Assembly: GCA_049516395.1 (NCBI GenBank)
Contig: JBEKTD010000004.1
Coordinates: forward strand, 186,001 to 250,000
Direction of reading: 5' to 3'
Length of the DNA stretch: 64,000 bases
Source of the DNA: Fen-1362 sp049516395
Lineage (GTDB): Bacteria; Planctomycetota; Phycisphaerae; Sedimentisphaerales; Anaerobacaceae
The notes under the pieces are model-generated. The model was given only the letters and a program-made list of their open reading frames with translations. It had not been told where the DNA came from and searched no databases. Made by a program: the position numbers and the translations under genes. Below, one piece after another: positions 1-8,197 of the stretch (the first letter of the stretch is position 1; the number at the start of each line of letters is the position of its first letter).

Positions 1-334
1 ACATTATCTGCCCGAACGGGTGGAATCCACTCCTTGAAGTAAACGGACAACTTGCGATTACACACTACCAGGGTCAATAATAAGCAATTGAGCCGACAAC
101 CACGACCGTGATAAATGCCTGTATCGTCCATAGTTGACCGGGTGTTCGGACAACGATATAGCCCCTGCTAATCAGGTTGGTAGTTAGTAAGCCGGGGGGA
201 TGGTTATAATGATTATATAATCGTACCGCTATAATCGTTACAAACCTATCTCAGAAGGCACGACGACCAGGACCAACCCCCCATTTCTGCGTTTTTAGTG
301 TGAAAACGCACTATGAACTGTAACTGTCTATATT

Positions 335-418
335 ATAAGGACTTACGCTCTCTTTTTTGAAAAAGCGTCCAGGATGGACACAAAACCGTCCAGGATACTT
401 TTTGTCGTAAGTCCTTAT
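335..418. repeat. Perfect 13-bp inverted repeat enclosing two iterons
   Basis: ATAAGGACTTACG at 335-347 is the exact reverse complement of CGTAAGTCCTTAT at 406-418. The 58 bases between them hold two direct copies of GTCCAGGAT (367-375 and 388-396). A third copy of CGTAAGTCCT lies at 806-815, near the tRNA break. The arrangement could be a hairpin origin, a recombinase arm site or a termination structure. No protein gene nearby tells which. Confidence 0.7.
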
Positions 419-656
419 GGCATAAGGGGCTGTCCACGATGACCACGATGACCACTACTTTTATCCCCCCCTTATACACAATATACATATCTATCCATAT
501 ACCTATACCTCCCCTATATCTCTGTTAATTATTCCCTCTATATACTACTATATTCTATGGACATCCTGGACATCCTGGACGGAGTGGATTATTGAGCTAA
601 AAACCCAGAAAAACCGTCCAGGATAAGCGTTTTTGAGAAATGGACATCGTGGACGG
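367..656. repeat. GTCCAGGAT / GGACATCGTGGAC iteron-like motif cluster
   Basis: GTCCAGGAT occurs at 367-375, 388-396 and 616-624, and its reverse complement ATCCTGGAC at 563-571 and 572-580 in tandem. Related GGACATCGTGGAC sequence occurs at 642-654 and, inverted, as TGTCCACGATG at 431-441. Several copies are followed or preceded by CGG. Repetition of one short motif in both orientations within 300 bases resembles binding sites for a replication initiator or primase. The binding protein is not in the window. Confidence 0.55.
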
Positions 657-832
657 TTTTTGGTATCGACCAGAAACCGGTTGTGTATCGACCTGATAAG
701 TGGTCCGGCATATCCGGCGTTGCCTGATAAGGTATCGGCCAGGTAAACCATGTTTTCGGGGGATAAACCGCCGAGATATGCACCAAGTCGCGTCTTCTGA
801 TTATTCGTAAGTCCTGCTGATATAGTGGTTTA

Positions 833-891
833 CGAACCCGCGACCCTCGGAACCACAATCCGATGCTCTATCCAACTGAGCTACTCTCACC
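833..891 (-). tRNA. Partial tRNA-His (GTG), 3' quarter missing
   Basis: Read on the minus strand, the sequence has an acceptor 5' strand GTGAGAG with a preceding G (the extra G-1 typical of tRNA-His), a D arm, an anticodon arm with loop TTGTGGT (anticodon GTG, histidine), a variable loop, and the 5' side of the T arm ending in GGGTTCG. From there the expected AATCCC and acceptor complement CTCTCAC are absent and unrelated sequence follows. Position 833 lies inside the T loop, a classic crossover point for tRNA-targeting integrases. As it stands the gene should not give a functional tRNA. Confidence 0.75.
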
Positions 892-1037
892 GCTACGATT
901 GACTATTTTACACTCATTATCGATTATTTGCAAGTTTCCCTGTTTTTTGAACATTGGTATTTTGGTAATTGGAATTTGTTTCGGATTTAGGATTTTGAGT
1001 TCCCTTCCTGTCCGCTGTACGCTATACGCTTGTCTTG

Positions 1038-1241
1038 TTAGCGATGGCCGAGTAATCTCGCGGGTAAAAAGAGGATGGCCTTGAGCAGGGCAATAAACGC
1101 CTCCGCGGCAATACCCACGATACGAAACGGAATCGACAAAAGCCACACAAAAGGCCACAAAATAAGCGCTAACAACGCTATAGGCCAGCACAGCACTAGC
1201 AATATCGCCCACAACAGTAATATGAGTAATACCTTCACCAT
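1038..1241 (-). CDS. Small hydrophobic membrane protein
   Basis: This 67-residue protein is almost entirely hydrophobic, with two or three predicted membrane segments (about residues 3-20, 22-37 and 40-60) and a short basic end (PARLLGHR). The start is well supported by AAGGAGACAG directly upstream of ATG. Similar short Leu/Trp/Pro-rich membrane proteins of unknown role occur in many bacteria. A longer overlapping frame on the same strand (868-1281) has no hydrophobic pattern and was rejected. It stands alone and no function can be assigned. Confidence 0.7.
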   Translation of the reverse strand: MVKVLLILLLWAILLVLCWPIALLALILWPFVWLLSIPFRIVGIAAEAFIALLKAILFLPARLLGHR

Positions 1242-1379
1242 CTGTCTCCTTAAATTGCCCTGCCCAGGTATTATAAGGCAAAAGTGAAAAGGTAAAAGTA
1301 AAAAAGCTTAGTGACTTAGGGGCTTTGTGGTAAAAAAGGAGAAACGAAACGATTAGATGGTTTTTTAAGGTAAAGACAA

Positions 1380-1715
1380 ATGTTTGGCAAACACGGTAAA
1401 GATGGTTACAACGAACCCCTTAAGGGTATCAGGCAAAAGACACTTTGTTTTGGCGAGTGCACATTGATGACCGAATTTCTTCTCGATAAAAATAACATCC
1501 TGCCGATGCATAGCCATCCCTACGAGCAGACGGGCTATCTTGTCAAAGGCCATATTCTGCTAAAAATTGGAGATGCTCAGCACGATACTCACCCCGGCGA
1601 TTCGTGGTGCATCCCCGCCGATGTCCGCCACGGCGCACAAATCATCGAGGATTCCACGGCAATCGAAATCTTTTCTCCCGTCAGGGAAGATTATATTCCG
1701 AAAGAAACGGGTTAA
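1380..1715 (+). CDS. Cupin-fold protein
   Basis: This 111-residue single-domain cupin has motif 1 in the stretch PMHSHPYEQTGYLVKG (about residues 42-57: two His, one Glu, closing Gly) and motif 2 around PGDSWCIPADVRHGAQ (residues 72-87), where the final His completes a metal site. Such small cupins bind metals or small ligands, or act as sugar isomerases or dioxygenases; the exact role cannot be told. A weak ribosome site (TAAGGTAAAG) precedes ATG. It converges with the GNAT gene five bases away. Confidence 0.8.
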   Translation: MFGKHGKDGYNEPLKGIRQKTLCFGECTLMTEFLLDKNNILPMHSHPYEQTGYLVKGHILLKIGDAQHDTHPGDSWCIPADVRHGAQIIEDSTAIEIFSPVREDYIPKETG

Positions 1716-1720
1716 CATGT

Positions 1721-2225
1721 TTAAGTAATTTGTTTTTCGTATAGGGTAAGTCGTTCACCTAATACAGTGACTTTGCCAACCGGCTTGAAACCATACTGCT
1801 CGTAATATTTCCTGAGACCTTTGATATTAATACCGCAATCCAGCCGAAGAAGCTCTTTTCCTTTTTGGCGACAGTGAGATTCGATGAGGCCTAAAACTCT
1901 CTTGCCAATTCCCTGTCCCGTAAGGTTGCGGGATATTGTAAAGGAATGGATATAACCCGCATTATCCTCTTGCTGGCCCCAAAACACAGGGTCTTGCCAT
2001 TGAAGGCGAAAACATCCGATGACGCTTCCATCCTTCTCCGCCATATAAAATTCATTTTGCTCAAATCCCTGCCTGATCCAATCGATAAAATGTGGTGGTG
2101 GAGAAATCCAATTCTGCCAGTAGTCGATTCCCTTTTTTTTGCAGCCAGCCGGCCGCCTCTTTGAGCAACGATAGAACGGCCTCAAGTTCCTCCGGCCTCG
2201 CTTTTCGAAATATGATTTTCTTCAT
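1721..2225 (-). pseudogene. GNAT N-acetyltransferase, frameshifted near the N-terminus
   Basis: The downstream part encodes a GNAT fold: a beta4 stretch DNAGYIHSFTISR, the acetyl-CoA loop NLTGQGIGKRVL (the R/Q-x-x-G-x-G motif) and a closing YYEQYGFKPVG. The natural N-terminus begins at ATG 2225 (MKKIIFRKARPEEL, typical of the family), but that frame shifts at a run of eight A (plus-strand T, 2133-2140). With seven A the two halves join as WLQKKGIDYWQNW, a good family match. This is either a one-base homopolymer error in the assembly or a true inactivating mutation. Substrate unknown. A duplicated promoter lies upstream. Confidence 0.75.
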
Positions 2226-2294
2226 TTGTCTTTTAGGGAGAACACAAGAATATCCACCTCATCCTCCTTCGCTGAAAAGCTATGGAGGATAAAA

Positions 2295-2333
2295 TTTGTC
2301 ATCAATTTAGTATGTTGGCGGGAAAGAGTCAAG
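2295..2333 (-). promoter_or_regulatory. Promoter within a 39-bp repeat, GNAT copy
   Basis: On the minus strand TTGACT (2327-2332) and TAAATT (2304-2309) are separated by 17 bases, a good sigma-70-type match. The whole 39-bp block recurs at 2821-2859 with a single mismatch. Each copy lies upstream of a minus-strand gene: this one before the GNAT gene. Confidence 0.6.
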
Positions 2334-2415
2334 TTTAACCCGTGAGATAATCTGTTTCTATCTCACCGGGGAAGAAGCAATTCGCGGTCAAAGCCCCTCG
2401 CAGTGGCTCGTAATC

Positions 2416-2784
2416 CTATTCTCCATACGTGATTTGTGTTTTCTTTGTGCTCAAGTCCACATTCACGAATACCTCGCCGCCCATTCCGATTTGCCCTTTC
2501 GACGGGTCTTTCGGCCAGAGTTCTGTAGGCTTGAAAGTAATTAGCCAGATATATTTTCCTTTGACAATAATCTGTTGTGCAGAGGTAAGAGTATAATCCT
2601 TGTCCTTAGAAGGGTACAGGTCGTGCAGAGCCGAAACCGCGATGGCAACGGACTCCTCCAGACCAGTGATGTCAGCTCGGCACGTTGAGTTTGGATTAGA
2701 TGCTGGATTATGTGTGCAGCCAGATGCGAAAACTATCAGCAATGGCAAAAATGCGAAAACGGGAATTCGTATTGCCTTCATCAT
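2416..2784 (-). CDS. Putative lipoprotein of unknown function
   Basis: Starting at the second available Met (MMKAIRIPV), the protein is about 122 residues with a lipoprotein signal peptide ending in the lipobox VFASGC, so it is probably anchored to a membrane by the lipidated Cys. The mature part is hydrophilic with a beta-rich end (IIVKGKYIWLITFKPTELW, GGEVFVNVDLSTK), reminiscent of small PepSY-like or DUF folds, but no family is recognised. It has its own copy of the duplicated promoter upstream (2821-2859) and is flanked by the two repeat copies. Confidence 0.65.
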   Translation of the reverse strand: MMKAIRIPVFAFLPLLIVFASGCTHNPASNPNSTCRADITGLEESVAIAVSALHDLYPSKDKDYTLTSAQQIIVKGKYIWLITFKPTELWPKDPSKGQIGMGGEVFVNVDLSTKKTQITYGE

Positions 2785-2820
2785 ATTCTTTTTCTCCCAG
2801 CACAATAATATCCGCCAATT

Positions 2821-2859
2821 TTTGTCATCAATTTAGTATGTTGGCGAGAAAGAGTCAAG
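2821..2859 (-). promoter_or_regulatory. Promoter within a 39-bp repeat, lipoprotein copy
   Basis: TTGACT (2853-2858) and TAAATT (2830-2835) on the minus strand are 17 bases apart and lie 37 bases or so upstream of the lipoprotein start. 38 of 39 bases match 2295-2333. Confidence 0.6.
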
Positions 2860-2969
2860 ATAGAAGCGAATGACGGAGGACGGAAGGCAGAGGACAGAAA
2901 TCCGCATCCCAAATCATCAATCCGCAATCATAAATCAGAAATGGGTTCGGTCCGCTGCCTTTATTTTTC

Positions 2970-4928
2970 TTAAGGCGAGGAAGGTGGGTTCCATTCACTG
3001 GCGAAGACAGCAAAATCATCGAAATTTACAATGCCCGACGGGTCACCATAAAGGTTTGCCCGTGAATCATATCCAAGGTCGCCCGGCACTTTTAACCAGG
3101 AATTACAAAATACTTCTAAATCGACCGGACCAAGACCGTAGCCGAATGCAAACAGCGGGTTATAATTGGAATCACCGATGTTGATGGGAATCTGGCTCAT
3201 ACTGCTTGGCCAGGAGAAGGAAAGTTTGCCTGTAAAGGGGTAGTCGCCGAAGAGTACGTCCGCCACGCCTTCTCCCTCGGTCCCCGGCAGCCAGGCCGCG
3301 ACAAAGGCGTCTGCGTCCGCAATCTGGTTAGTCACAATCATCGGTCGCCCTGAAACGAGGACAATAATGTATGGAGTTCCCGAATCACGCACGGTATTAA
3401 TAGTGGTGATGTCCGTCGAAGACAGGGATAAATCAGTTCTATCGCCGCTCCCCTCTGCGTAGGGCGTCTCGCCAACTACTACTATGGCAACGTCGTGCCC
3501 GGCCGCACCTGTACCGCTTGCGCTGAAGGTAACGCCGCCGGTGCAGGTATTTTGAATACCCTGTAAAATAGTGGTGCCGGTTGTCGAGTTTTCGCTGGGC
3601 ATTCCCTGCCAGCCGATTGTCCAGCCGCCGCATTGGTTTTTCAAGCTGTTGGCGTTGCTGCCGGCGACAAATACATTGGCGTTTTTAGGAATCGGCAGAA
3701 CACCCTCATTTTTCAACAATACCAGCGATTTCCTCACCGCCTCGCGCGCAACCGCCCTGTGTTCAGCCGAACCGAATGAAGATAAAAGCGACCTGTCGGT
3801 GTAGGGATGCTCGAACAAACCCGCCCTGAATTTTATCCTGAGTATCCTTTTTACGGCGTCGTCAATCCTTGACTGGGGGACACCATTATTGGCGAGGGTT
3901 TTCAGATTGCTGATAAATGAGTTCCAGCTCGTAGGTGCCATCGACATATCGACGCCGGCATTTATGGCATTTTTCGCATTAGTTGAGCTGCTCCCGATAT
4001 CCTCCCAGTCGGAAATGACAAAACCATCGAAGCCAAGCTCGGTCTTGAGCAGGTTCGTTACAAGCCAGGTGTAAAAAACGCATTTGGTCCCGTTCCAGCT
4101 GCTGAAAGAAGTCATAACTGTCCCCACGTTTGCGTCTATGGCCATCTGATAAGGAGGCAGGTAAACGGCCCTGAGGAAGGCCTCAGTGCATATTGTATTA
4201 CCGGCGTTTAGGTAGGGGCTGCCTGTGCCCCAGGTTGTGCCGCCGTCGCCGATGTAATGTTTGGCGCAGGCGACAATATTCTCGCCCTGCATATTTGCGT
4301 CTATCCCCTGAAACCCCTGGACATAAGCGGCGACGATATTGTTATGTATTTGCGGGTCCTCGGCAAATGATTCGTAAGTCCTGCCCCATCGCTCATCACG
4401 CGCGACGGCCAGGCAGGGCCCGAATGTCCAGTCGATTCCCGTGGCCGCTACTTCATTGGCCGTAACCGCGCCGATTCTTGAAATTAGATTCGGGTCATTG
4501 GCCGCGCCCAGGCCGATATTGTGGGGAAAGACAACCGCGCCGCGGACCTTGTTGTGACCGTGAACGGCATCGATGCCAAAGATAATAGGGATGCCAAGCC
4601 GGGTAGCCAGGGCCTTCGCTTGAAGACTATCGTATAAATTCGCCCAGTCAGTCGCGGTATTATTTCCCGGTGGTGTATCGTCTCCGCCGCTCAGGACGGA
4701 GCCGATGAAATAAGTCGTGATGTACGACGGGGAAATAGAGAACTGGGCTTGTGTCATTTGTCCGACTTTTTCATCGAGGGTCATCCGGCCTAAAAGGTCA
4801 TTGACTCTTGTTTCAACGGGCTGGTTTGCATCCTGATAGGGATATGCCGCCTGTGCTAAGATAGCCCCGCCGGTCAAAAATACTGCGGAAATAAAGACAA
4901 TAGCTGCAATTCGGGTCAGTTTTTTCAC
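2970..4928 (-). CDS. Secreted GH3 beta-glucosidase with dockerin-like tail
   Basis: This 652-residue glycoside hydrolase family 3 enzyme probably releases glucose from beta-glucans or cello-oligosaccharides outside the cytoplasm. An N-terminal signal peptide (about 1-28) is followed by the GH3 TIM-barrel-like domain (RMTLDEKVGQMTQ near residue 50; KHYIGDGG; nucleophile Asp in FVISDWEDIG near residue 305) and the alpha/beta sandwich (KSLVLLKNEGVLPIP near 395; VVVGETPYAEGSGDR near 480). It resembles the ExoP-type exo-glucanases. The last 50 residues (DLEVFCNSWL... NFDDFAVFASEW) match the dockerin-like C-terminal modules common in planctomycete secreted enzymes. GTG start with GGAGGAG upstream; strong promoter at 4992-5020. 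Confidence 0.9.
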   Translation of the reverse strand: MKKLTRIAAIVFISAVFLTGGAILAQAAYPYQDANQPVETRVNDLLGRMTLDEKVGQMTQAQFSISPSYITTYFIGSVLSGGDDTPPGNNTATDWANLYDSLQAKALATRLGIPIIFGIDAVHGHNKVRGAVVFPHNIGLGAANDPNLISRIGAVTANEVAATGIDWTFGPCLAVARDERWGRTYESFAEDPQIHNNIVAAYVQGFQGIDANMQGENIVACAKHYIGDGGTTWGTGSPYLNAGNTICTEAFLRAVYLPPYQMAIDANVGTVMTSFSSWNGTKCVFYTWLVTNLLKTELGFDGFVISDWEDIGSSSTNAKNAINAGVDMSMAPTSWNSFISNLKTLANNGVPQSRIDDAVKRILRIKFRAGLFEHPYTDRSLLSSFGSAEHRAVAREAVRKSLVLLKNEGVLPIPKNANVFVAGSNANSLKNQCGGWTIGWQGMPSENSTTGTTILQGIQNTCTGGVTFSASGTGAAGHDVAIVVVGETPYAEGSGDRTDLSLSSTDITTINTVRDSGTPYIIVLVSGRPMIVTNQIADADAFVAAWLPGTEGEGVADVLFGDYPFTGKLSFSWPSSMSQIPINIGDSNYNPLFAFGYGLGPVDLEVFCNSWLKVPGDLGYDSRANLYGDPSGIVNFDDFAVFASEWNPPSSP

Positions 4929-4991
4929 GTTAAATTCTTTCGCTCCTCCGTAAGGGGCGTATCACCATATTTTATTGTATGCTAAACCTTA

Positions 4992-5020
4992 TTTATACCA
5001 AAGCCATGAACTTTTGTCAA
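4992..5020 (-). promoter_or_regulatory. Near-consensus sigma-70 promoter of the GH3 gene
   Basis: On the minus strand a perfect TTGACA (5015-5020) and TATAAA (4992-4997) are separated by 17 bases, about 65 bases upstream of the GH3 start. Confidence 0.75.
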
Positions 5021-5038
5021 GAAATGGGCGTCGGCAAC

Positions 5039-5071
5039 AAAAAAGGCGCAGCCAAAATTCAGCCGCGCCTT
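5039..5071 (-). terminator. Intrinsic terminator after ppdK
   Basis: On the minus strand AAAGGCGCGGC pairs with GCTGCGCCTTT around a short AT-rich loop and runs into TTTTTTG. It begins about 30 bases after the ppdK stop and separates it from the GH3 promoter. Confidence 0.8.
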
Positions 5072-5101
5072 TACTATACGCTACACACTGTCCGCTGAAC
5101 G

Positions 5102-7816
5102 CTACTTATTCACCACCGCCTGTGCTGCCGCTAATCTTGCGATTGGTACTCTAAATGGCGAGCAGGAGACGTAATTCATCCCGACCTTGTGGCAGAACAC
5201 CACGCTTGCCGGGTCTCCGCCGTGTTCGCCGCAGATGCCGATTTCGAGGTCTTTGCGTGTCTTTCTGCCTCGCTCGATGGCAATCTTAATCAATTCGCCG
5301 ACGCCAATCTGGTCGATACTCTGGAACGGGTCTCCCGGCAGTATTCCCTGCTTGAGATAATCAGGCACGAATCCGCCGATGTCGTCGCGTGAGAAGCCAA
5401 ATGTCATCTGCGTAAGGTCGTTTGTGCCGAATGAGAAGAATTCCGCTTCTGTGGCGATTTGGTTTGCGACTAAGGCCGCTCTCGGTATCTCAATCATTGT
5501 GCCTAATTTGTGGCGAATCTTTTTGAGACCCGATTTGGCGATGACCTGTTTGTAAACTTCTCTTGCCATATCGAGCTGGTTCTTCAATTCCTTCACGTCG
5601 CAAACAACAGGAATCATAATTTCCGGATACGGCTTTTTGCCTTCCTTAATCAATTCCGCTGCCGACTCGAAAATCGCCCGAATCTGCATTTCGCTGACTT
5701 CCGGATACGTGATGCCTAATCGCACGCCGCGATGTCCCATCATCGGGTTGGTTTCGTGAATCGCTTCAGCTCTCTTTGCGAGGTCCTCAAGCGATATGTT
5801 CAGGTCTTTAGCAAGCGCTTCCTGCTTGGCCCTGTCCTGCGGCACGAATTCGTGAAGAGGGGGGTCAAGCAGACGAATCACAACGGGCAGATTATCCATC
5901 GCCGCCAGTGTCCCCTTAATCGCTTTCTTAACATACGGGAACAGCTCATCGACTGCCTTTTGTCTCTCGGCTTTGTCCTTCGAGACAATCATCTTACGCA
6001 AAATAAACAATGGCTCATCGGAACCCTTGCCGTAGAACATATGCTCGGTCCTGAATAGCCCGATGCCTTCTGCGCCTAATTGTTTTGCCTTCGCAGCGTC
6101 TTCGGGCGTATCCGCGTTTGTGCGCACGCCGAGTTTCCTGATACTGTCGCAAATCTTGAGGAAGCTGCTGAGCAGGAGGTTTTCCGCGGTGTCGTCAAGC
6201 ATAGGCAGTTTACCTTCATAAACCGCGCCCTTTGTGCCGTTGAGCGTGAGCCAGTCGCCTTCCTTAAGGATTTTGCCTGCGATGTGCAGCTCTTTCCTGC
6301 CGTAATCGACTTCGATTGCTCCGCATCCGACGATACAGCATTTGCCCCAGCCGCGAGCGACCAATGCCGCGTGTGAGGTCATACCGCCGCGAGCGGTCAG
6401 GATGCCCTGTGCGGCTCTCATACCTTCGACGTCTTCCGGATTCGTTTCTTCGCGGACTAAAAGGACGTCCTTGCCCGATTTTTTCCAGTCAACCGCGGTT
6501 TGAGCGGAGAACACAATCTGTCCGACTGCGCCGCCCGGCCCCGCCGGTAAACCCTTTGCCATTGGCTTGCTTGCCTTTTCCGCCTTGGGGTCAATAATCG
6601 GGTGCAGCAGCTCATCCAGCTGGTCTGGCGTAACGCGAGTTACCGCCTCTTCCTTTTTGATGAGCTTTTCTTTTACCATATCGACTGCCATACGCACCGC
6701 CGCCGGGCCATTGCGTTTGCCCACTCGGCATTGCAGCATCCATAACCGCTCGCTTTCGATTGTGAATTCGATATCGAGCATATCGCGGTAATGCTTTTCG
6801 AGTTTTTTCTGCGTGGCGTACAGTTCCTTGTAAAGTTTTGGCATCCCCTTTTCTAAGGATACCAGTTTTTTGTTGTGGTCGCTCTTTGAATCCTCGTTGA
6901 CCGGTGCCGGCGTCCTGGTGCCCGCGACGACGTCTTCGCCCTGGGCGTTGACTAAGTATTCGCCGTAGAAATAATTCTCGCCGTTGCCCGGGTTGCGTGT
7001 GAATGCGACGCCGGTGGCTGATTTATCGCCCATATTGCCAAACACCATTGTCTGGACGTTTACCGCTGTGCCCCATTCATCGGGGATGCCTTCGATTTTG
7101 CGGTAGCTGATGGCTCGTTTGCCGTTCCACGAAGCGAACACTGCTGTGATGCCGCCCCAGAGCTGTGCGTTCGGGTCATCCGGGAAATCCTTGCCCAATA
7201 CTTCTCTGACCCTGCTCTTGAACAGTTCGCAGAGGTTCTTGAGGTCGGTGGCGTTCATATCGGTATCGGTCTTGTAGCCCTTTTGCTCCTTGAGGTGGTC
7301 CATTATCTTTTCAAGCTGCTTGCGAATCCCCTCGTCATCTTTCGGCTCGATGCCCGCCGCCTTTTCCATCACGACGTCCGAATACATCATTATCAATCGC
7401 CGATACGCGTCATACACAAACCGCTCGTTACCGCTCTTGGCTATCAATCCGGGTATTGTGGATGTAGTTAGTCCTACGTTCAACACGGTTTCCATCATTC
7501 CGGGCATGGATTTGCGGGCGCCGGAACGGACGGACATCAGAAGCGGGTCGGATGGGTCGCCGAACTTTTTGCCCATAATCTTTTCGATTCTGCGCATCGA
7601 TTCATTGACCTTTTCGGTGAGGCCTTTGGGGTATTTTTTCTTATTCTGATAATAATAAGTGCAGACCTCTGTAGTGATTGTGAAGCCCGGCGGGACGGGC
7701 ACGCCAAGATTGGCCATTTCGGCAAGATTAGCTCCTTTGCCGCCGAGGAGGTTCTTCATTTTCGCATTTCCTTCGCCCTTGCCGCCGCCGAAGAAATACA
7801 CCATTTTGTTCGCCAT
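5102..7816 (-). CDS. ppdK: Pyruvate, phosphate dikinase
   Basis: PPDK interconverts pyruvate, ATP and phosphate with phosphoenolpyruvate, AMP and PPi in the cytoplasm, serving PPi-linked glycolysis or gluconeogenesis. The 904 residues match the family's usual length. Domains in order: N-terminal ATP-grasp (GGKGANLAEM near 25-34, SGARKSMPGMMETVLN near 97-112), the swivelling phospho-His domain with GGMTSHAALVARGWG and phosphorylated His482, and a C-terminal PEP/pyruvate barrel (GLFRTEHMF; GTMIEIPRAAL; SFGTNDLTQMTFGFSRDD; GICGEHGGDP). AAGGAG precedes ATG. It is a single-gene unit with its own promoter (7966-7994) and terminator (5039-5071). Confidence 0.97.
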   Translation of the reverse strand: MANKMVYFFGGGKGEGNAKMKNLLGGKGANLAEMANLGVPVPPGFTITTEVCTYYYQNKKKYPKGLTEKVNESMRRIEKIMGKKFGDPSDPLLMSVRSGARKSMPGMMETVLNVGLTTSTIPGLIAKSGNERFVYDAYRRLIMMYSDVVMEKAAGIEPKDDEGIRKQLEKIMDHLKEQKGYKTDTDMNATDLKNLCELFKSRVREVLGKDFPDDPNAQLWGGITAVFASWNGKRAISYRKIEGIPDEWGTAVNVQTMVFGNMGDKSATGVAFTRNPGNGENYFYGEYLVNAQGEDVVAGTRTPAPVNEDSKSDHNKKLVSLEKGMPKLYKELYATQKKLEKHYRDMLDIEFTIESERLWMLQCRVGKRNGPAAVRMAVDMVKEKLIKKEEAVTRVTPDQLDELLHPIIDPKAEKASKPMAKGLPAGPGGAVGQIVFSAQTAVDWKKSGKDVLLVREETNPEDVEGMRAAQGILTARGGMTSHAALVARGWGKCCIVGCGAIEVDYGRKELHIAGKILKEGDWLTLNGTKGAVYEGKLPMLDDTAENLLLSSFLKICDSIRKLGVRTNADTPEDAAKAKQLGAEGIGLFRTEHMFYGKGSDEPLFILRKMIVSKDKAERQKAVDELFPYVKKAIKGTLAAMDNLPVVIRLLDPPLHEFVPQDRAKQEALAKDLNISLEDLAKRAEAIHETNPMMGHRGVRLGITYPEVSEMQIRAIFESAAELIKEGKKPYPEIMIPVVCDVKELKNQLDMAREVYKQVIAKSGLKKIRHKLGTMIEIPRAALVANQIATEAEFFSFGTNDLTQMTFGFSRDDIGGFVPDYLKQGILPGDPFQSIDQIGVGELIKIAIERGRKTRKDLEIGICGEHGGDPASVVFCHKVGMNYVSCSPFRVPIARLAAAQAVVNK

Positions 7817-7841
7817 TCTATTTTTCTCCTTTTAATAATTA

Positions 7842-8197
7842 GCCACAGAGCACACAGAGGACACAGAGAAACGAGTTACAAACAGTGTAAATCAGTGTTA
7901 ATCCGTGTCTAACCGCTTTTCCGTGTGAATCTGCGTCGTATTTACGGTTTAAAACAAAGCCCAGAATGATACATTTTCCGGGGCCAATAGTCAAGGCCGA
8001 TTTCGACCACAGGATAACAGTTCAATTGTCGATTGCCGAAGCGGGCCCTGCGATTTGCTACGTGTGCGATTGTCGATTTTTTACCGCGGAGTCCTTCGAC
8101 TATGCTCAAGATTAAGACGCGGAGTCCGCAGAGAGAATTTTGAGTTTTAAGTGTTTAGTTTTGAGTTACGGAGATTGCTTCGTCATGATTGCGTTAC
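7842..8197. repeat. Intergenic stretch made of dispersed repeat fragments
   Basis: No coding potential is seen. The text is a mosaic of short low-complexity repeats: GCCACAGAGCACACAGAGG (from 7843), GTGTAAATCAGTGTTAATCC (about 7884-7905), two GATTGTCGATT-like units (8026-8080), CCTTCGACTATGCTCAA (8094-8110) and GAGATTGCTTCGTCATGATTGCG near 8170. The first half also serves as ppdK leader and promoter. Confidence 0.5.
7966..7994 (-). promoter_or_regulatory. Promoter of ppdK
   Basis: TTGACT (7989-7994) and TATCAT (7966-7971) on the minus strand with a 17-base spacer, roughly 150 bases upstream of the ppdK start, implying a long 5' leader. Confidence 0.6.

Larger units (their letters stand above)
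1..835. other. Non-coding AT-rich region, possible mobile-element end
   Basis: No open frame here looks like a protein: frames are short, and the two longest on the minus strand overlap the tRNA or run through repeats. The stretch is richer in A/T than the rest of the window. It contains several copies of a GTCCAGGAT motif in both orientations, a perfect 13-bp inverted repeat, and a TTCGTAA/TTACGAA pair directly beside the broken tRNA-His. This looks like a replication or attachment region of an integrated element whose genes would lie beyond the left edge. An assembly join is the main alternative. Confidence 0.5.

Noticed and set aside
589..858. An 89-codon minus frame beside the left-end repeats
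   Set aside because: It starts inside the tRNA-His, reads through the iteron repeats and has no ribosome site or recognisable domain.
868..1281. A 137-codon minus frame covering the small membrane protein
   Set aside because: It overlaps the tRNA and the membrane gene in another frame, has no hydrophobic or domain pattern, and lacks a ribosome site, whereas the 67-residue frame has a very good one.
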